A stretch of DNA of 64,000 nt. Origin: Phlegmacium glaucopus. Lineage: Eukaryota; Basidiomycota; Agaricomycetes; Agaricales; Cortinariaceae. Below the pieces are notes generated by a model, which saw only the letters and a list, made by a program, of their open reading frames with translations, was not told the origin of the DNA and did not search any database. The DNA lies in contig MU130548.1 in assembly GCA_015039465.1 (NCBI GenBank), positions 188,294 through 252,293 on the forward strand. The letters run 5' to 3'. How positions within the stretch are numbered: the stretch's first letter is position 1; each line of letters starts with the position of its first letter. This document shows, in pieces, positions 34,362-47,195 of this stretch. The position numbers and the translations under genes were made by a program.

Positions 34362-37234
34362 TCATCCTTCACAGTTCTCGTAAGGTGAACTTCCCGGACT
34401 GGGCGCCATCATTAACTGCCCCAAAAATGAAATAAGTTGGAGAAAAATCGGTGCGTAAAGCGAAAAAAAGAACGAACCCGTAGCGTTTGTATCGTAGTGT
34501 ACGCAGCGGCAAACAAACCAAAGACGATCAAAGCGATATCAGCCAACTTTTGTTTGCGTGTTCGCGATATAGCCTTATAATGCAACATAGCTGGATAAAC
34601 ATAGCAAAGCGGGACACTAAATCGTTTGTAATAAATCATTTAGTAATATTGAAGGTGGTCATAAACACGCACCAAGCAAAACAGCCAATAAAAGCCACAA
34701 ACTTATCCAAGTCAGCAGCTCCTACCCAGCTGATAATGGTGCAAATGATAACCATGGAAAATCTAAACGCGTTCTTTTGCCATTTGACACGGGGATCCGC
34801 TTTACCGCTACGCGTGAATAGACCGTTCTCCATGATCCTGACCGCTGGGAAGAATTGGAGAGGGACTGAGAGTAGAATCGCAAGCGCATATATAAACTGG
34901 ACCTATTTAGTTGGATTAAAGATAGGTGTCAAGGAGAGTAGGTGTTATTTTTATCAGACAAAAACGTACGGACTGCACTGTCCTGTTCTTAGGATCAAGA
35001 TTGAGGAAAATGACAGTCTGGATTTCGGATCCGAAAGTCAGGTATGCAAGAATACCAGCACCACCGAACAAGACTAGGGGTTTTTGATGGTTTCAGTTGA
35101 TGACCCACCTATTCAGAGAAACAAATTCATACATAGCAAGAAAGCCATGACTCCTGTCAATGCTGCCGGGAATTTGTGCGGTTCTTTCATGGCATCCGTA
35201 ATAGGAATCACCTAGAGTAGAAAGAATTCTTAGCCAAACGCGAGCATTGCGAATAATGACGCCATAACATACCAAGCCAATCCCTTCGAATGAAAATACG
35301 GCTGTCCTAAAGATAAAGAACCATATCGGCTCAGTGGGTGCCAAACAGCTACAGAAGAGAAAGAAACTCGTACCCGATAAACAGAGCGAAATCTTTGGGA
35401 TTAAAAAGCTTGACATCCGCTATTCCTCGTCGTGCAATGACCGAGAACTCGCTTCCAAAGATGTATACCAAACCCACCAGGATGAACCCGTCGGCAATGA
35501 GCGCAGTTGAGCTTAATTTGGCCAAATCACGGACAAGGGCGAGTGGTAGGAAAACAATTAATTGCACCAGGATGAAGTATTGGACGGGGAAGAACGTCGA
35601 GCAATTTGTAATACCTAACACGAAGGCCTGAAAAAAGGAGGGTTGGTTAGTGAATGAGTGGATATTAGATGAGTTTACTTGGAGATTCTCCGCAACGAAG
35701 ATCATGTAGGCAGCTACGAAGCCCAGTTGAGATACTACAATTGACCCCAGAATGAGGTAGCGCATCCACGGCCCGTACAAAGTCCCACCAATGTCTAACG
35801 AATAACTGTCAGTTCATGTAATTTACAGAAGACATAACTTACATACCTCCGAAACTACCTGAAACAACAAATTTGGTTTTTACCAACAGCAAGAATGAAT
35901 ACAGAGAAATGCAAGCGATGAAAACAAAAGTGATGGACGAGAACAGTAGGCCTCCATTGTAAAAGCTGCGTTGAAGGTCAGAATCTAAGGGGATGGGATA
36001 ACAGCGTCCTAAACGTACCCCTTTCCAAGGAAGAGAACACCCGTTCCAATGAATGATTTCAGCAACTAAGGTTATGGTTAAATGAGCCAATGATCATTAT
36101 CGGGAAAAGGTTACCATGAAAACAGCTTGGGTGACAGTGGCAGTGCCTTGTACACCGACAGAATTTCGTCGACGCCTACTCTTCGAACGCGACCTCGATA
36201 GAGACGAGGAACGTATCAGAGGCGTTGTCTCATTAGTATCAGGTAATCCTGTTGATAAGACAGCCTGTTCGTTAGCATTGGCTTCATCCTCATCCTTATC
36301 CTCCTCTTCCTCCTCCAGATCTTCACCAGCCTGGTTCAACTAAGTAAACAAACTGGTCGGGAAGATGAAGATGAAGAACGTACAAAATGGCCGAACAGCA
36401 ATAAGAAGTCAATGAAATTATTCAACATCTGAGGTTCTTCCTCCCCTTGATCATTTGCACGTAACTTGACGAAATTCCGCCTGAATCCCCCTGGTTCATG
36501 AATATGTTCAAACGCAGGATGTGGAGCTTGGCTCGGACCGGCGAAAGATGCAGCTCGGACTCTAGCAGCTTGTCTGCGCTGATCTGTATGCCACTTGTAT
36601 ATATCATGGCTTATGAAAATGAAAAGATGTATTTTAGAAAAAGCTTTCTTATTTAAATATGAAGATGAATGGTGACTTACGTCACGTCCGCGCCAAGCGT
36701 ATCATAAGGTATAGGAAATGACTCCGGATCTTCTTGTTGGCGGTTAGAAACGCCATTAGAGGAACGTCTCGAAATCGTATGGGGAGAGTCCGGTGTCCCA
36801 AATACGCCGTCGGCTTCAAGAAACTTTCCATCGGTAGCGGCTTTCATACGCTGTTCCTTGGGAACTAAATGACGCTCTAAAACCTTTGCCTTCTCTTCAG
36901 CTGGCAGGTCATCCAGGTCAGCGATGGGTGGAGTCTCTGAACTCGTTCCCGCAGGTTGACGGGTCGCAGAAAGTCCGGATATCAATTGAGGACTCGGACG
37001 GGGTGCGGACCTATCGGGAGGTGCTTGCAGTGATACAGTCGAAGACGCTGGACGGAGCGAAGGAGTCACTGAACCCCTTGGAGGGATATTCGGTGGCAGA
37101 CCAGAAAACTGGGCGCGTATTGCTCGAAGATCCGGGGTACCAACGGAAGGTGTATATGAAGTCGACTGACTCTCTAAATCACCTGGACCACTTCTGGTAG
37201 CCTTTATGCTGAGGGGCTGAGAAGGAGGGGTCAT
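34362..37234 (-). CDS. AVT3: AVT3-like vacuolar amino-acid transporter (AAAP family)
   Basis: It probably exports neutral amino acids from the vacuole, as yeast Avt3/Avt4 do. The start MTPPSQPLSIKATRSGPGDL opens a long cytosolic N-terminal region. That region holds a disordered Pro/Ser part, an acidic run (EDLEEEEEDKDEDEAN) and PLIRSSSLSRSRSKSRRRR. The 10-11 membrane-segment core follows: LLKSFIGTGVLFLGKGF, FYNGGLLFSSITFVFIACI, GSIVVSQLGFVAAYMIFVAE, FFPVQYFILVQLIVFLPLAL, FSFEGIGLVIPITDAMK, LVLFGGAGILAYLTFGSEIQ and VGAADLDKFVAFIGCFA. The last exon is reached over a GTTCGT-donor intron and codes LMMAPSPGSSPYENCEG. More than ten introns interrupt the gene. The serine/arginine and acidic tracts suggest phosphorylation control. 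Confidence 0.88.
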
Positions 37235-37452
37235 AGTTCAGGATGGCAGTAAGAATAGAGAGCTAGCCTCATACAAGTCGGTCGAACTCTGACACTCGTG
37301 ACGGTGCCATATATTAAGCTCACGTGCACAGTCCGCCCTTCGGTTAAGACTCAGAGGGCGAGAAGGAGTGATCAAGAAAGATAAGATCCCAGGTATTTAA
37401 ACATCCATACATCTAAAATCAGCATCATTGACAGTCCAGAGTCCAGCTGTTA

Positions 37453-39664
37453 TCAATGCCCTTCAAATCTAAAATTGTCCCAAGCTATCATTCCAATCTG
37501 CTCTTCATTCCACCAAGCTTTCACCCATTCAGTCACCGTTCCGGCCAGTTTCTTGCCCTCTTCCTCCCTTTTATCGACGCCGATCCCATTCGCCATTTCA
37601 TATCTCTTCCTTCCTTTCATAGCTTGGCCGCTGATAAAAGCTTCTGTGACGGTTGAAGACCAATCCCCAGCTTCATACTTCTGCCGGGAAAGCTCTATAC
37701 CTATGCCTTCTCGATCCAAAAGTAAACGCAAACCATGTTCTTCGATGAAGAGCGGTCTTGAGACTAAGTATACCGATAAGACGATAAGACGAGAGATAAC
37801 CAAAGATAAGGAAAGCAACAAACCATATACAAACGGCGTACATGCATCCACACATTCAGAAACAGTTCCATAACCCTTTTAAAAAATCGAAATTAGTTGG
37901 GTCGCCAAGATAAACAGCCAAACCCTGGCTCGATGGGAAATAACCCACCAATTTCCCCAAAAGCACGTCTCCAACAGCTGTAAGGTCGGGCATGTACACA
38001 TCCCGAGGGGCAACGTAGAATCCTTCAGGGAGTGCGGAATCCTTATCTTGGCTTTCCGACGCCCATTTTTCCTTCGAAACTCCACAAACGATAGCTATCC
38101 ATGAAGAATCAGGCAACAATCGAGGGACGTCGGAGCTCAAGTCCTCGGCTGTGAAAAAAGACATATCTGGCGTCGGAGGCGTAGCATGGATGGTAGGCAA
38201 ATCAATAGTTGGAGATTCCATAGTGGATGTTGCTGATGCTTTGAAAGCTGGAGGGGCGCCTGGGATCCATAAATGGCATGGGGTCGCCAAACGGGTAGGA
38301 GTGACGCAGTTGGCTAGGTCGTCGAAAAATATCGTCGGCGGGGTAATGTGCAAATCAGAGTCGATAAAAGTCAAGTCTGTTTTATTATACATCTGATTCG
38401 TAATGTTGCCAAATCCTAACCCATTCCTGTGCTTTAATTTGGTATGGGACGGCTGTGTACGGAAGTTGAGGGGATGAGGTTTTGTGTCCGCATCTGGTAC
38501 AAGTTCTCTGCTGACAGATCTACTCGGCGTTCTGCTTCCTGAGCAGCTTGGCTTTCGGAAAACCTGTCCGCCAAAAGATACAACGAGAATTTTAGTTTGT
38601 CCCGGATCATGCAGTGTAATAGGTACACCCATAGATGAAAGAAGCTTAGATCTGCCTTCCCTAGTGTAAACCGATAGCGTTGACGAGGGAGGTCTGACAA
38701 GCAAGGGCGCCTGCACCACAGAACGCTTGACTTTTCCTCTCTGAGCTGCGGCTGAAATCGGCACACATGGATGAAGTTCGTATCTAGCTTGAGAAGCAGT
38801 CAGGTCATCAATGATGTTAGGCCACATTCGTTGGGACTTGACATCAACCCATTTGAAGGAAGGGAGTGACGGTTCAATGAGGAAAGAAGGTATTGGGATG
38901 TACCCAGGTAAGCGCACCAAGAGGTCTGCGCAACGATATCCAGCGTGGATTTGTTCTACAAGAGGAGCAAGCTCTGAATAAGGAATGGATTCGTCCATGG
39001 GAATGTCCAGGGCGGCAGGAAGAGAGTCCGTGTGATGCGAAGAAGGAGCTACATCGAGTATAGGCGTAGATAGATAGGAGTAGACCGAGTCAAACGAGAA
39101 ATTGGTAATGAGGATTGAAGGGATTCCGACTTCCTTTGCTGCTAGACTGGGTCCGTTCGTAACAATGCAACGGAAAATATAGAGGAAGCTCACCATCCAA
39201 GAAAGGCGGCATCGCTAAGGACACTGTGTGCTTTTATTTCTTGTAGCCATTTAGTTTCTTTGCTCAGTAGCTCGTCCTTTTTTCGGAGAAATTTTTTCAA
39301 CCCCTCCACGCTCTTTCGGCGATCAACGCGATAGCTATTGGCTGGGATAAGTTTCGGAGATTATTAGGTTGGAAAGGAACCTACGCCAAAGGCTGAACAA
39401 TGACAGGATCAATTTCTGCGAACCGATATCGTGCGCCACATTGGATGCCATCGGCAAAGATATGTTCTGGCGCTGAAGACACTATGTATACAATGGGCCT
39501 TTCATCGATAGGGAAGCTCAGCAAATAACGGGAAAAAGCAGAGACACGCGTTGCATGCCCGTATCCTGAGTGCATGATCATGGTTGGCAGCAGTTGTGAG
39601 CTCGCGGAGACAACTTACCATGTCCAGAGCAGTAGTAAGCGAAACAGAGCACGCCTGCGGCCAT
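37453..39664 (-). CDS. Glycosyltransferase-like protein related to the N-terminal domain of L-arabinokinase
   Basis: The start MAAGVLCFAYYCSGH is joined over a gtaagt...ctcag intron to give SGHGYGHATRVSAFSRYL, the glycine-rich motif of GT-B folds seen at the N-terminus of plant and bacterial L-arabinokinases. Further landmarks are YIVSSAPEHIFADGIQCG, KETKWLQEIKAHSVLSDAAF, AKEVGIPSILITNFSFDSVY, KILVVSFGGQVF, LPDSSWIAIVCGVS, and after an intron GYGTVSECVDACTPFVY and SRPLFIEEHGLRLLL. It ends WDNFRFEGH. The GHMP kinase half of arabinokinase is absent. A sugar-nucleotide transferase activity is inferred; donor and acceptor are unknown. An insertion with long Ser/Thr/Pro-rich loops separates the two lobes. 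It is head-to-head with the paladin gene, 135 bp apart. Confidence 0.78.
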
Positions 39665-39799
39665 GTACAAGGCTTCTTTGTGTACGGCGGGGTGTCGTTA
39701 AAGATAAATAAGAAATAAAGATAAGATAAAGAGGAAGAAGTGACGTCGTTGATAAATTGTGACACTATAACATCCATATATGTCACACCACTTGTATAC

Positions 39800-42700
39800 A
39801 TGCCTCACCTACAGGCGCCTCAAGTTTTTGATGAAGTTCGCCCGTCCTCAGTGCCTCCACCTCAAAGACACTCCGTTACTACTTCACGTCCTCAATCTAT
39901 ACCCCCTTCACCCAAGAGTCATGGCCGCACGAAAAGTGACTCTCAGCCAGGAACGAATCCTCTAGATTTGATGGATCTCCTACAACGCTCTGAATCATCT
40001 GTGGTAAAGACACGGTCCGGAAGCGTATTATCTCGAGGATTTATTTTAAAAACGGATCATTACCCATCAGGCGTGCATTCATTCTTGATCGTCAATATAG
40101 TGTCTGATGCTAGATGCAGGTCGTGCTCTTGATCTTGACCTCAATGTTCATGGTGCGCCAAACTTCAGGTCTCCTCGACAAGGCGATCTCAATGTCTTCG
40201 GAGTCGCACAACCTCGTACTCAAGGACTTCGGGCCATACTTTCTATACTACGTTGCCGACCCAATACTTCCAATCCATCCCATGTAGTTTGGTTCTGTAC
40301 TCGCGAAGAGCCTATCGGTATGTCCGTCGTATCACCGATTTTATGTCCAAACGGATCTACAGGGATCCTTGCAAATTCTTTACTCGCGATTGTCTATCAT
40401 CTATACACAAGAAAAAACCTATTCTCTAGAGCAGATGTTAACTTCTATTTCCATTTACTCAGTTTATATTTCTGGTCGTCCATTTGTCCTACGTGATGCG
40501 TCTGAACCACGACATACACTTTCAATTTCCGATCGTGCCGAAAATCTCGAAGCAATCGAAAATAGGCTAAAGAATGACATCTTGCAAGAAGCCATCAGGT
40601 ACGTTTGTTGAAGCACGTGTAAGAAGCTGTCGTAATTTATTGGGGGTTTCGCTAGATATGGAGGAGTAGTTCTAACTCATAATGAAGTTGGTAAGCTGAG
40701 GAACTTGCCTATATGACCAATAGATTGAGTGAAGTATATAGCCGCTGATAGTGGAGACGGGGCAATTTTGCCAACATGGACGGCAGTTGACACCGGAAAT
40801 GTCAAGACTTCTCGGGAACTTTGGGAATTCATGAAAAAGAGTGGATGGAACGTTGATGTGTGTCAGATTTCTAGCTCATCTCCTTGAGATTAAAATGGTT
40901 ACTGAAGCAAGTCTGTCTAAACAGTACCATCGGTAAGTCAAACAAGGCAACCTATGATTAAAGATTCCAAGCCTAAACTCGCGTGTCAGCATACCGATCT
41001 CTCCAAATCGACCAATAGAGGTGGGTGGACAACTATCACGCGTGCCAAAGCTCATACCATAACTTCTAGGATAATTACCTCGATGCTTATCTTCGCATCA
41101 TCAGAGAAACTGACCCTATCCAAACAGCCCTGGTTTTCTCATGTGGTATGGGAGCCGTTCGGACAACTTTTGCCATGGTTGCTGCATCTTTAGTACGACG
41201 AAAACAAATGATTGATAGAGGCTTTCCCGATCCATACGCCCTGAAGTCAATGAACAACGCAATACCCATTTCTTCAAGTCCTGGAACTGGAAGTCCTGGC
41301 ACGGTAAGTATTTCTATACTCGAGTGCAATACAACTAACTTCCTACTTCAAACGCCCAGCCAACTAATTTGGTTAGGCTTCTCCCCACTCTTCAAATGTA
41401 TCACACCTTCCTGACCTCATCTTCCTTTCAACTATTAGCAAACAGAAGGCCGAATCCTCCAGTCCCTCGAACAAGCAAACGCTCAACAAGAGCTCAGCAA
41501 ATCATTGCTCCGACTGACATATCTGCTACAACAATGTACAGTTTAAATTACTTTCAACCCATATCAATTTTCATGATTGATCGAAAATCAGGCCTTCAAA
41601 GCAATAACACGCAATCTGCGATCGAGCTATTGACGACACAACCCATACTCCTGGAAAGCTTGCGCAAGGCCCACTCGGGTAATTATAGTGTAGTCCTTAG
41701 CTTGTTAGGATGTTTAGACCGTGGACTGCAGGCCAAGAAATTGGTGGATCGTGTTATTGATGCAAGTATGTGTTAACATCTGTCTTTTTCATGCTATTAT
41801 TAACGTAGTGTTCGTTTTTTTTTGAATAGCTGACCAAGTGACGAATCTGCGTGAAGATATACTTACACACCGTTTGCGATATGCACTCACTAGCATGGAT
41901 GAAGCGCGAGGGGAAGATTTTTTGAACCAAGCAGTTAAAGCCTTGGAAAAATAGTTTGTCTCCACTTTACGCATCGTTATATCGATTTGACTAGTTTTGT
42001 AGTTTCTTCATCATCGCGTTCGCAAGCTTTGTGGAAAGTTCAAATCAGGATTTCACTCAAACCTTTTCGAGCTGGCTCAAGGTAAGTAAATCGTCGTCAA
42101 ACACTTGATTATAGCTAACAACACTCGTCGTGGTAGGCGAGGACTGAAATTTGGACGTAAGACCACGACCTGATCATTCTTCCAAACGTATCGAATAACT
42201 CGCTACTCTATTCTAGCCAAGTCTCCTTTTTACGCAAACAATATGGATCGCGGTTGAAGTTGAATGTATTCGCTCCAGTAAATGACTTGTCGTCGCTCTC
42301 CAAATCGGGCTCTTCCAAAAGGTCGCTCCTACCTGGAAAGAAGAATGATGTAGCTATTTCCGGCGGTCAGATTTTAGGGGATGAATATTCTGATCATGTC
42401 GTAAAGGTACTTGCACACGTGTCTTGCTCATGACATTTATAAATTGACTCCAACAGAATCGAAGTGGTATTATCTTGCGTGAAAGGTCTGTTCAAATATC
42501 TGCGCCCCCGATTTGAGTATTGTTAATAAATTATCAGCACTCTCCTGAAAACCGACCAATGGTTACGTGAATCCCATCACGTCGCTCATGGTGTTCGAGG
42601 TGCCATCAATTTCCGACGAGTTCCCGAGACCAGCGTATATGCGCTCGGTCAACCGACTATTGAGGCTATAGATGAAGTAGTTTCCCGAATCAAGAAATCT

Positions 42701-45700
42701 CACCCGACTTCTTCGAAGATTGTATGGGTCACGCTGCGAGAAGAGCCTATAGTGTATATCAATGGTGCACCTTATTGTTTGAGAAGAGAGAATTTCTCTC
42801 TGAGGAACATGAAAGGTGAGGGGGTTTTCTACACGTGCATAGGTGTTGGTTTCCTGACCCCAAGACAGATTATGGCGGGATCTCAGCCTCGCGGTTGGAG
42901 GTTTTGGAAGACAGATTGAGAGCTGATGTTATCGCAGAGTTGAACACTTTTGGAGGACGGTGAGTTCAAGTTTCATGCGTTCTCCGTGACTCAATGAATA
43001 CCTTTCCTAGTCTTTTGTTGCATACAGAGGCCAACGATGGAACTGTGGTGCCCGTATGGGAAGAGGTGCAGAACGAAGACGTCGTCGTTCTAAAGGACAT
43101 CATGGTTGCTCGCCGAGAACTCGATGATGTAATCCTCCAATACAATCGAATCCCGATCACTGCCGAAAAACCACCCGACTATTCAGACCTCAAAGAACTC
43201 ATCGAAGTTGTGTTACGCAATTCTCCAGATACCCCAATAGTTGTCAACTGCCAACTTGGGCGTGGTAGGAGCACGTTGGCATCGGTGCGTATATGCGAGA
43301 CAGATTTGGGCAGCTTTTTTTGAGCAAAGAACAAAACACATGTAGATTATACTTGTCCTCATCCAACAATGGCTTCAAATCCACCGCCCAACAACCCCGA
43401 CAAGCATCAAACGATCCCTGTCAATGTCCATGACATTAATTGGACCCATCAAACCCGCCAGTCGTCATTCGTACCAAGTAATTAATAGTATGCACCCCTT
43501 CATTGATGTTTCATTCTCTGGACTTATTATGATTCAACAGACCTTTTGAGAGTCATCCGCAAAGGTCCAGCAGTAAAAAGTGCCGTTGACGACGCCATTG
43601 ATCAATGTTCGGCTGTGTACAACCTTCGCAATGCTATTGAAGAGGCTCGTTTAAAGGCAGAACAAGCTACAGATGAGAAGCAGAGACGGCTACACACATC
43701 GAAAGGTTAGTTGCCAATATCCGATGACGCCTTATCCAATACTGAGTATGATTGCAGGCTTACAGAATCTTCGACGGTATTTTGAGTTGATCGTTTTCCA
43801 GTCTTATCTACAGTCGATAGAGCCGGATACTATCCAATCTCTTGAAAATGAAAACGTTGAGACTTATGTGAAAAATCGGCCTGGTACGCGTCATTTACTT
43901 ACTCTCTCATAACAATCAAAGTTCATTTTACTTTAGTGATCAAGACATTCGAAAAGGAATTGATTGGCGATGGTATCGACGCCCTGAAACCACTTGAACG
44001 TGCAGATGATAAAACTGGAGTCGCCGATCCAGACGAAGTCACCAAGATCGTTGTGAACCGGTCTGGTGGCATTTTATCCGCGTCGACCATCATCAAATCC
44101 GACTTTTTCTCCAATCTGCAAAAAATGACACTTCCTGAGTAAGTCACACCCTTCATTTCAGAGCCTCTAATTATTTGCTTATTCATTGTATAGGCGCATT
44201 GAAGGCGCACCAAATTTCCGTCGCGTACCTATGGTATTACGGCCTCTAGATTCAGAAGACTCGTCCTCTGACGAAGGAAGAGAATTTGTCGTCGAAGGGC
44301 ATGAAAAGATGGTGTGTGGAAGGTCAGTCGTTTTAACACATTTCTTCAGAAATATGTATGAAGTCGTGTGTATCAGTGGAATGCCAACGGTCGAAGGGTA
44401 ACTATCGCTTCTCGCTTTCTCTTGACCGTAGTTGACGAGATTCATAGGTTGAAATTTGCGCTCGAGCGAGTTGATGCAGGTCCCGGGGGAAATAATATGG
44501 TATACTGGACATCACTGCGAGAGGTGAGACCAAACAAAAGATTTGAAAGTGCGTATTTCTTTAATGATTTTGATTCTCCTAGGAACCGGTGATCTACGTT
44601 GCGGGAAGACCACACGTCCTACGTCTCGTCAACCATCCACTTGAGAACGTCATGTAGGTACTTTCTATTGTTATGTTCTTCATAACTTGCTTACCACAAG
44701 AGCAGAGCAACTGGTGTGACCACCTCCGTTGTAGAGAATATGGAAAAAAGTTTTAAGAATGACGTTTTACGCGAACTCCGTGAAGGGAATGGTCGGATCC
44801 TACTTCACGATGAAGTGGAGGAAAGACCTGGCGTATTTTCTATTATTCCTATATGGGAGGTCGTTGAGGACCATGAGATCATGACGCCACGAGATGTTAT
44901 CAATTTAATCACTAAGCTGGGCTATCGGGTATACACTTCTCTGTCTAAGAGGTTACTCAACACTCACCCGTTTTGTTAGATCGATTATGGCAGAATCCCA
45001 ATTGTTTGTCGCATTCGCATCCTCATTTTCAAAGGATACTGATATTCCCGTGGGTAGACTGACGAACAAGCCCCACTCCCCGACGCACTTTCTCAGCTAC
45101 TCAACAGAGTTCGTGCCGGATTATTACATGCAGGCGATTTCGTATTCAATTGTCAAATGGGAAGAGGAAGAACGACCACTGGCATGGTCACTGCCTGTCT
45201 AATCTCTTCAACCATGGATTGGCAAAGCAATGAGAATAACAATTTGTCGGATGATGATGAACTCGCATTGGAATTGTATGATGCGATCGATGGGCCCTCT
45301 GAAGAAGAGGTTTATCTCGCTGGTGAATAATCTCCTAATTTTTTTTATAAACTTGAGCTGATTTTTGGTGAAGGGGAGTACAAGACTATTTTACAGCTCG
45401 TTTGTGTTCTCTCACATGGAAAGACGGCAAAACGGTTGACAGATAAGGCCATTGACCTCATGCAAGACGTACAGAACTTGAGAAAGGCAATATACGAGTT
45501 CGTTCTTTTCCGTTTTGTTCAAATTTTAAAGTCCATCCTAATGGTCTTTGATCAGCTACAAACTCAAGGTAGACGCTTGCGAGAGAGGTAGCCTCAAGGA
45601 ACAGAAACTGCGAAAAATCACAGTTAATTATCTGTAAGTCGGTTTGATGCTGCCTATCTCCCTCGGAGAATATGGTTCACTCAAAAAAATGTTTGCGTAG

Positions 45701-45842
45701 ATACCGCTATGGAACTCTTATCGTCTTTGCCAATTACTTGATTGAGATGCAGGAGGAGAAAGGACCTCAAGTCACTTTTCCTGAGTGGTTACATGAGCAT
45801 ACGGAAATCACCAAGTTGCTGGAAAGAAGGTCCTTGGACTAA
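39800..45842 (+). CDS. Paladin-type protein with three PTP-like (phytase-like) phosphatase domains
   Basis: This large cysteine-phosphatase-like protein of some 1,400 residues starts at MPHLQAPQVFDEVRP. Three homologous modules each carry a REEP[IV][VI]Y[IV]xGxPxxLR motif and then a Cx5R loop: SCGMGAVRTT (Cys codon 41142), NCQLGRGRST (43249) and NCQMGRGRTT (45151). Other landmarks are LKTDHYPSGRALDLDLN, NVHGAPNFR, WNVDYHRIPISPNRPIEDNY and GAPNFRRVPMVLRPL. The gene is cut by more than 20 introns and includes an 8-nt exon (40925-40932) and a 12-nt exon (41360-41371). The 8-nt exon supplies YHR of a conserved motif. Its first intron (40071-40119) appears to be GC-AG. Animal paladin acts on phosphoinositides and fungal members resemble inositol-hexakisphosphate phosphatases. 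The substrate here is unknown. Confidence 0.9.
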
Positions 45843-46274
45843 TCATTTCATAACCAGAGGATACCACAGGTTGTGTCGACGTTTAGATAATCTTAGCAGG
45901 AAATTTTGGAGTGGCCCCCGAGGATAGTACAGGCCCTTGAAGGGCTAGCTAAGGTACTGTACAACTTGCTAATGTATTTTTGCTCTCATAGTATCATGTA
46001 TCAATCTTTGTGCGGCAGTTTCGCTTATCAGTCTGATTCAGCGTTTGGAGTCTCCCGTAGTCATGATTCGTGTTTTGTGTATTTATTACTATAACAACCA
46101 TGAAGTCTGAACGTTTTCTACTACCCGGGTCCGGGGATATGACAACGATGGATCGAGGGTAATTGTGGGTACTGAGTTCAAACCAGTCCGACATAAATAC
46201 TATAGAGTGAGTGATAAGTCCAGGGCGTATGAGGGATATAAAGTCCTTCAAGTTGAACGAAGCCAACAGATAGT
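45843..46274. other. Convergent spacer, no gene seen
   Basis: This is 432 bp between the stops of the paladin gene (+) and SH3 gene A (-). No domain-bearing frame or structure is apparent; 3' UTRs are expected here. Confidence 0.5.
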
Positions 46275-47135
46275 TTAGAAGATGGCCCGAACCAGTCCTC
46301 CTCCAATTGCGGCGCCTACGATGATAATCAATCAAATTTTTAATCATTTATCTAAGAATATCCAGATACTTACCAGCACCAAAACCAACACCTCCAGCAG
46401 CAGAGTGCGCGAGCTTGGTATAATGTGTAAGCTTGATTGAAGAGTGGACGAGAAATCTCTTACTGTATTCTTATATGCACCAAATTTATCCTTCTTGGCC
46501 TCTGTTCCTTCCTTCTCTTGGAGACCGACGGAGTTAACGCCTTGACCGGGAGGAGGAGGAGCATTCATGCCATGATATGCAGCCCCGAAAGGCTTGTAAG
46601 GTTTCTTTGCTGGAGCAGCAATATCTCCATGGCTGGCAGCCGCAGGAGCCAACCTTTCTACATAAGTTGAAGGGAAAAGACCTTGCTTTCCATTCACTCT
46701 GCCCGTCCACCAGTCAGCGTTGGTTTCTTCTACGATTTCGATTATATCTCCTGCAGCGAACGATAGATCGTTGGGGTCCTAAAGTGGACTTTTTTAAGTG
46801 TGAGTGCAAGCAATAAATGGGTTGTCAGGAATACCTGTCCATTCTCGTTGTAACCCCACAACGCCCGTGACTGAGCGCCTGTAGCTGGAGCGGGGACTGG
46901 GCGTGGAATAACAGGGGGTGGGATATTACGATTTCCAATGCCCAGGTTGGCTGCGCGAGATGTGAGCCCATTGATGCCGCTTGAGTTCTGATCAACATTA
47001 GGGAGTCTAGTTAAGATGGCTGAAGCATCGCCATTTGAGATGTAGTTCTGAGAAGCGAGGAATTCAACGTTCTGCTCTATTTGAGAGACGATGTGGGCAA
47101 GGAGAGCAGCATTCTGAGGATCTTGAGGTGACATG
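46275..47135 (-). CDS. SH3-domain protein A (Lsb1/Pin3-like)
   Basis: The start [18 protein letters not shown] leads into a helical N-terminal region ([19 protein letters not shown]). A Pro-rich linker ([14 protein letters not shown]) and one SH3 domain follow: [11 protein letters not shown], then after an intron [38 protein letters not shown]. The tail, after another Pro-rich stretch, contains [19 protein letters not shown]. The organisation matches yeast Lsb1/Pin3, which bind the WASP homologue Las17 and restrain actin nucleation. An actin/endocytosis role is therefore inferred. It is about 225 residues long, and its start lies only 60 bp from that of pICln on the opposite strand. A paralogue lies at 55250-56191. 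Confidence 0.87.
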
Positions 47136-47195
47136 GTTGTTGCGATCAAAAGCTAAACGGAACCCCTGAGATACTAGACCTCTTCAAGCCAAACC
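47136..47195. promoter_or_regulatory. 60-bp divergent spacer between SH3 gene A and pICln
   Basis: The two start codons face away from each other and are separated by only 60 bp. The promoters must overlap, or the 5' UTRs must run into the opposing gene. No TATA box is visible. Confidence 0.55.
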
